From an uncultured Collinsella sp. (GTDB taxonomy: Bacteria > Actinomycetota > Coriobacteriia > Coriobacteriales > Coriobacteriaceae), in assembly GCA_902490245.1 (NCBI GenBank), contig CABUDB010000113.1:1-5824 (forward strand): DNA of 5,824 bases, in the 5' to 3' direction. Below are positions 5,745-5,824 of this stretch, one piece after another. A program made the position numbers and the translations under genes. The notes under the pieces are model-generated. The model was not told the origin of the DNA, did not search any database, and worked only from the letters and a program-made list of their open reading frames with translations. Numbering within the stretch: position 1 is the stretch's first letter; every line of letters starts with the position of its first letter.

Positions 5745-5763
5745 GCTCGAAATAAGCTCGAAA
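5745..5763. repeat. Phased direct repeats upstream of the aminotransferase
   Basis: GCTCGAAA occurs at 5745-5752 and 5756-5763, 11 bases apart, about 60-80 bases before the aminotransferase start. A 7/8 copy in the opposite orientation (TTTCGAGG) lies at 5693-5700. Nearby is the inverted repeat TTGA/TCAA at 5772-5782. I could not find a convincing -35/-10 pair in 5685-5824, so this may be the regulatory region, but that is tentative. Confidence 0.25.
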
Positions 5764-5824
5764 AACTCTGGTTGATTTTCAATCTCAACGCAACAGCCTG
5801 AACGGGCCCCGCGTTTCCGCAGCT

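Noticed and set aside
5787..5815. AACGC/GCGTT inverted repeat near the right edge as a terminator or the end of another gene
   Set aside because: The arms are 5 bp and no T-tract or reading frame supports a call; the window ends too soon.

Overview
The window is compact, moderately high-G+C bacterial DNA (about 60% by eye) with five protein genes: three on the + strand on the left and two on the - strand on the right. The gene content (Rho, a VanZ-family membrane protein, a ROK fructokinase, a class I aminotransferase), strong Shine-Dalgarno sites and hairpin-plus-T-tract terminators suggest a Gram-positive-type bacterium. My best guess is a Coriobacteriia member such as Collinsella. This rests on overall gene character and is not proven. 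No mobile elements, CRISPR arrays, tRNAs or rRNAs were seen.

Left part (1-1255): the 3' portion of rho, cut by the window edge, ends in its own intrinsic terminator. The ATPase core is canonical. The primary RNA-binding domain lacks most of the aromatic residues that E. coli Rho uses.

Middle (1256-3389): a 313-base gap between rho and the next gene holds the rho terminator, a good sigma70-type promoter whose -35 box lies at the centre of an 18-bp near-palindrome, and a leader of about 130 nt that can fold in two mutually exclusive ways, one masking the ribosome binding site. These precede a two-gene unit. The first gene encodes an unrecognised 466-residue protein with two N-terminal membrane segments, a long acidic Ala/Asp-rich tail and a C-terminal coiled coil. 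The second encodes a 149-residue VanZ-family membrane protein whose Shine-Dalgarno lies inside the end of the first gene. The unit ends at a symmetrical terminator that contains the vanZ-like stop codon.

Right part (3390-5824): on the - strand, a class I PLP aminotransferase (4503-5684) is followed by its own hairpin terminator. Next comes a ROK-family fructokinase-type sugar kinase (3472-4362) with its own putative promoter region carrying direct repeats. The kinase converges on the VanZ-family gene across the bidirectional terminator. The two right-hand genes look like separate transcription units with ordinary metabolic roles: amino acid or keto-acid transamination, and sugar phosphorylation.

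The most interesting part is the unrecognised membrane protein with its leader and operator-like palindrome, followed by the divergent RNA-binding surface of Rho.
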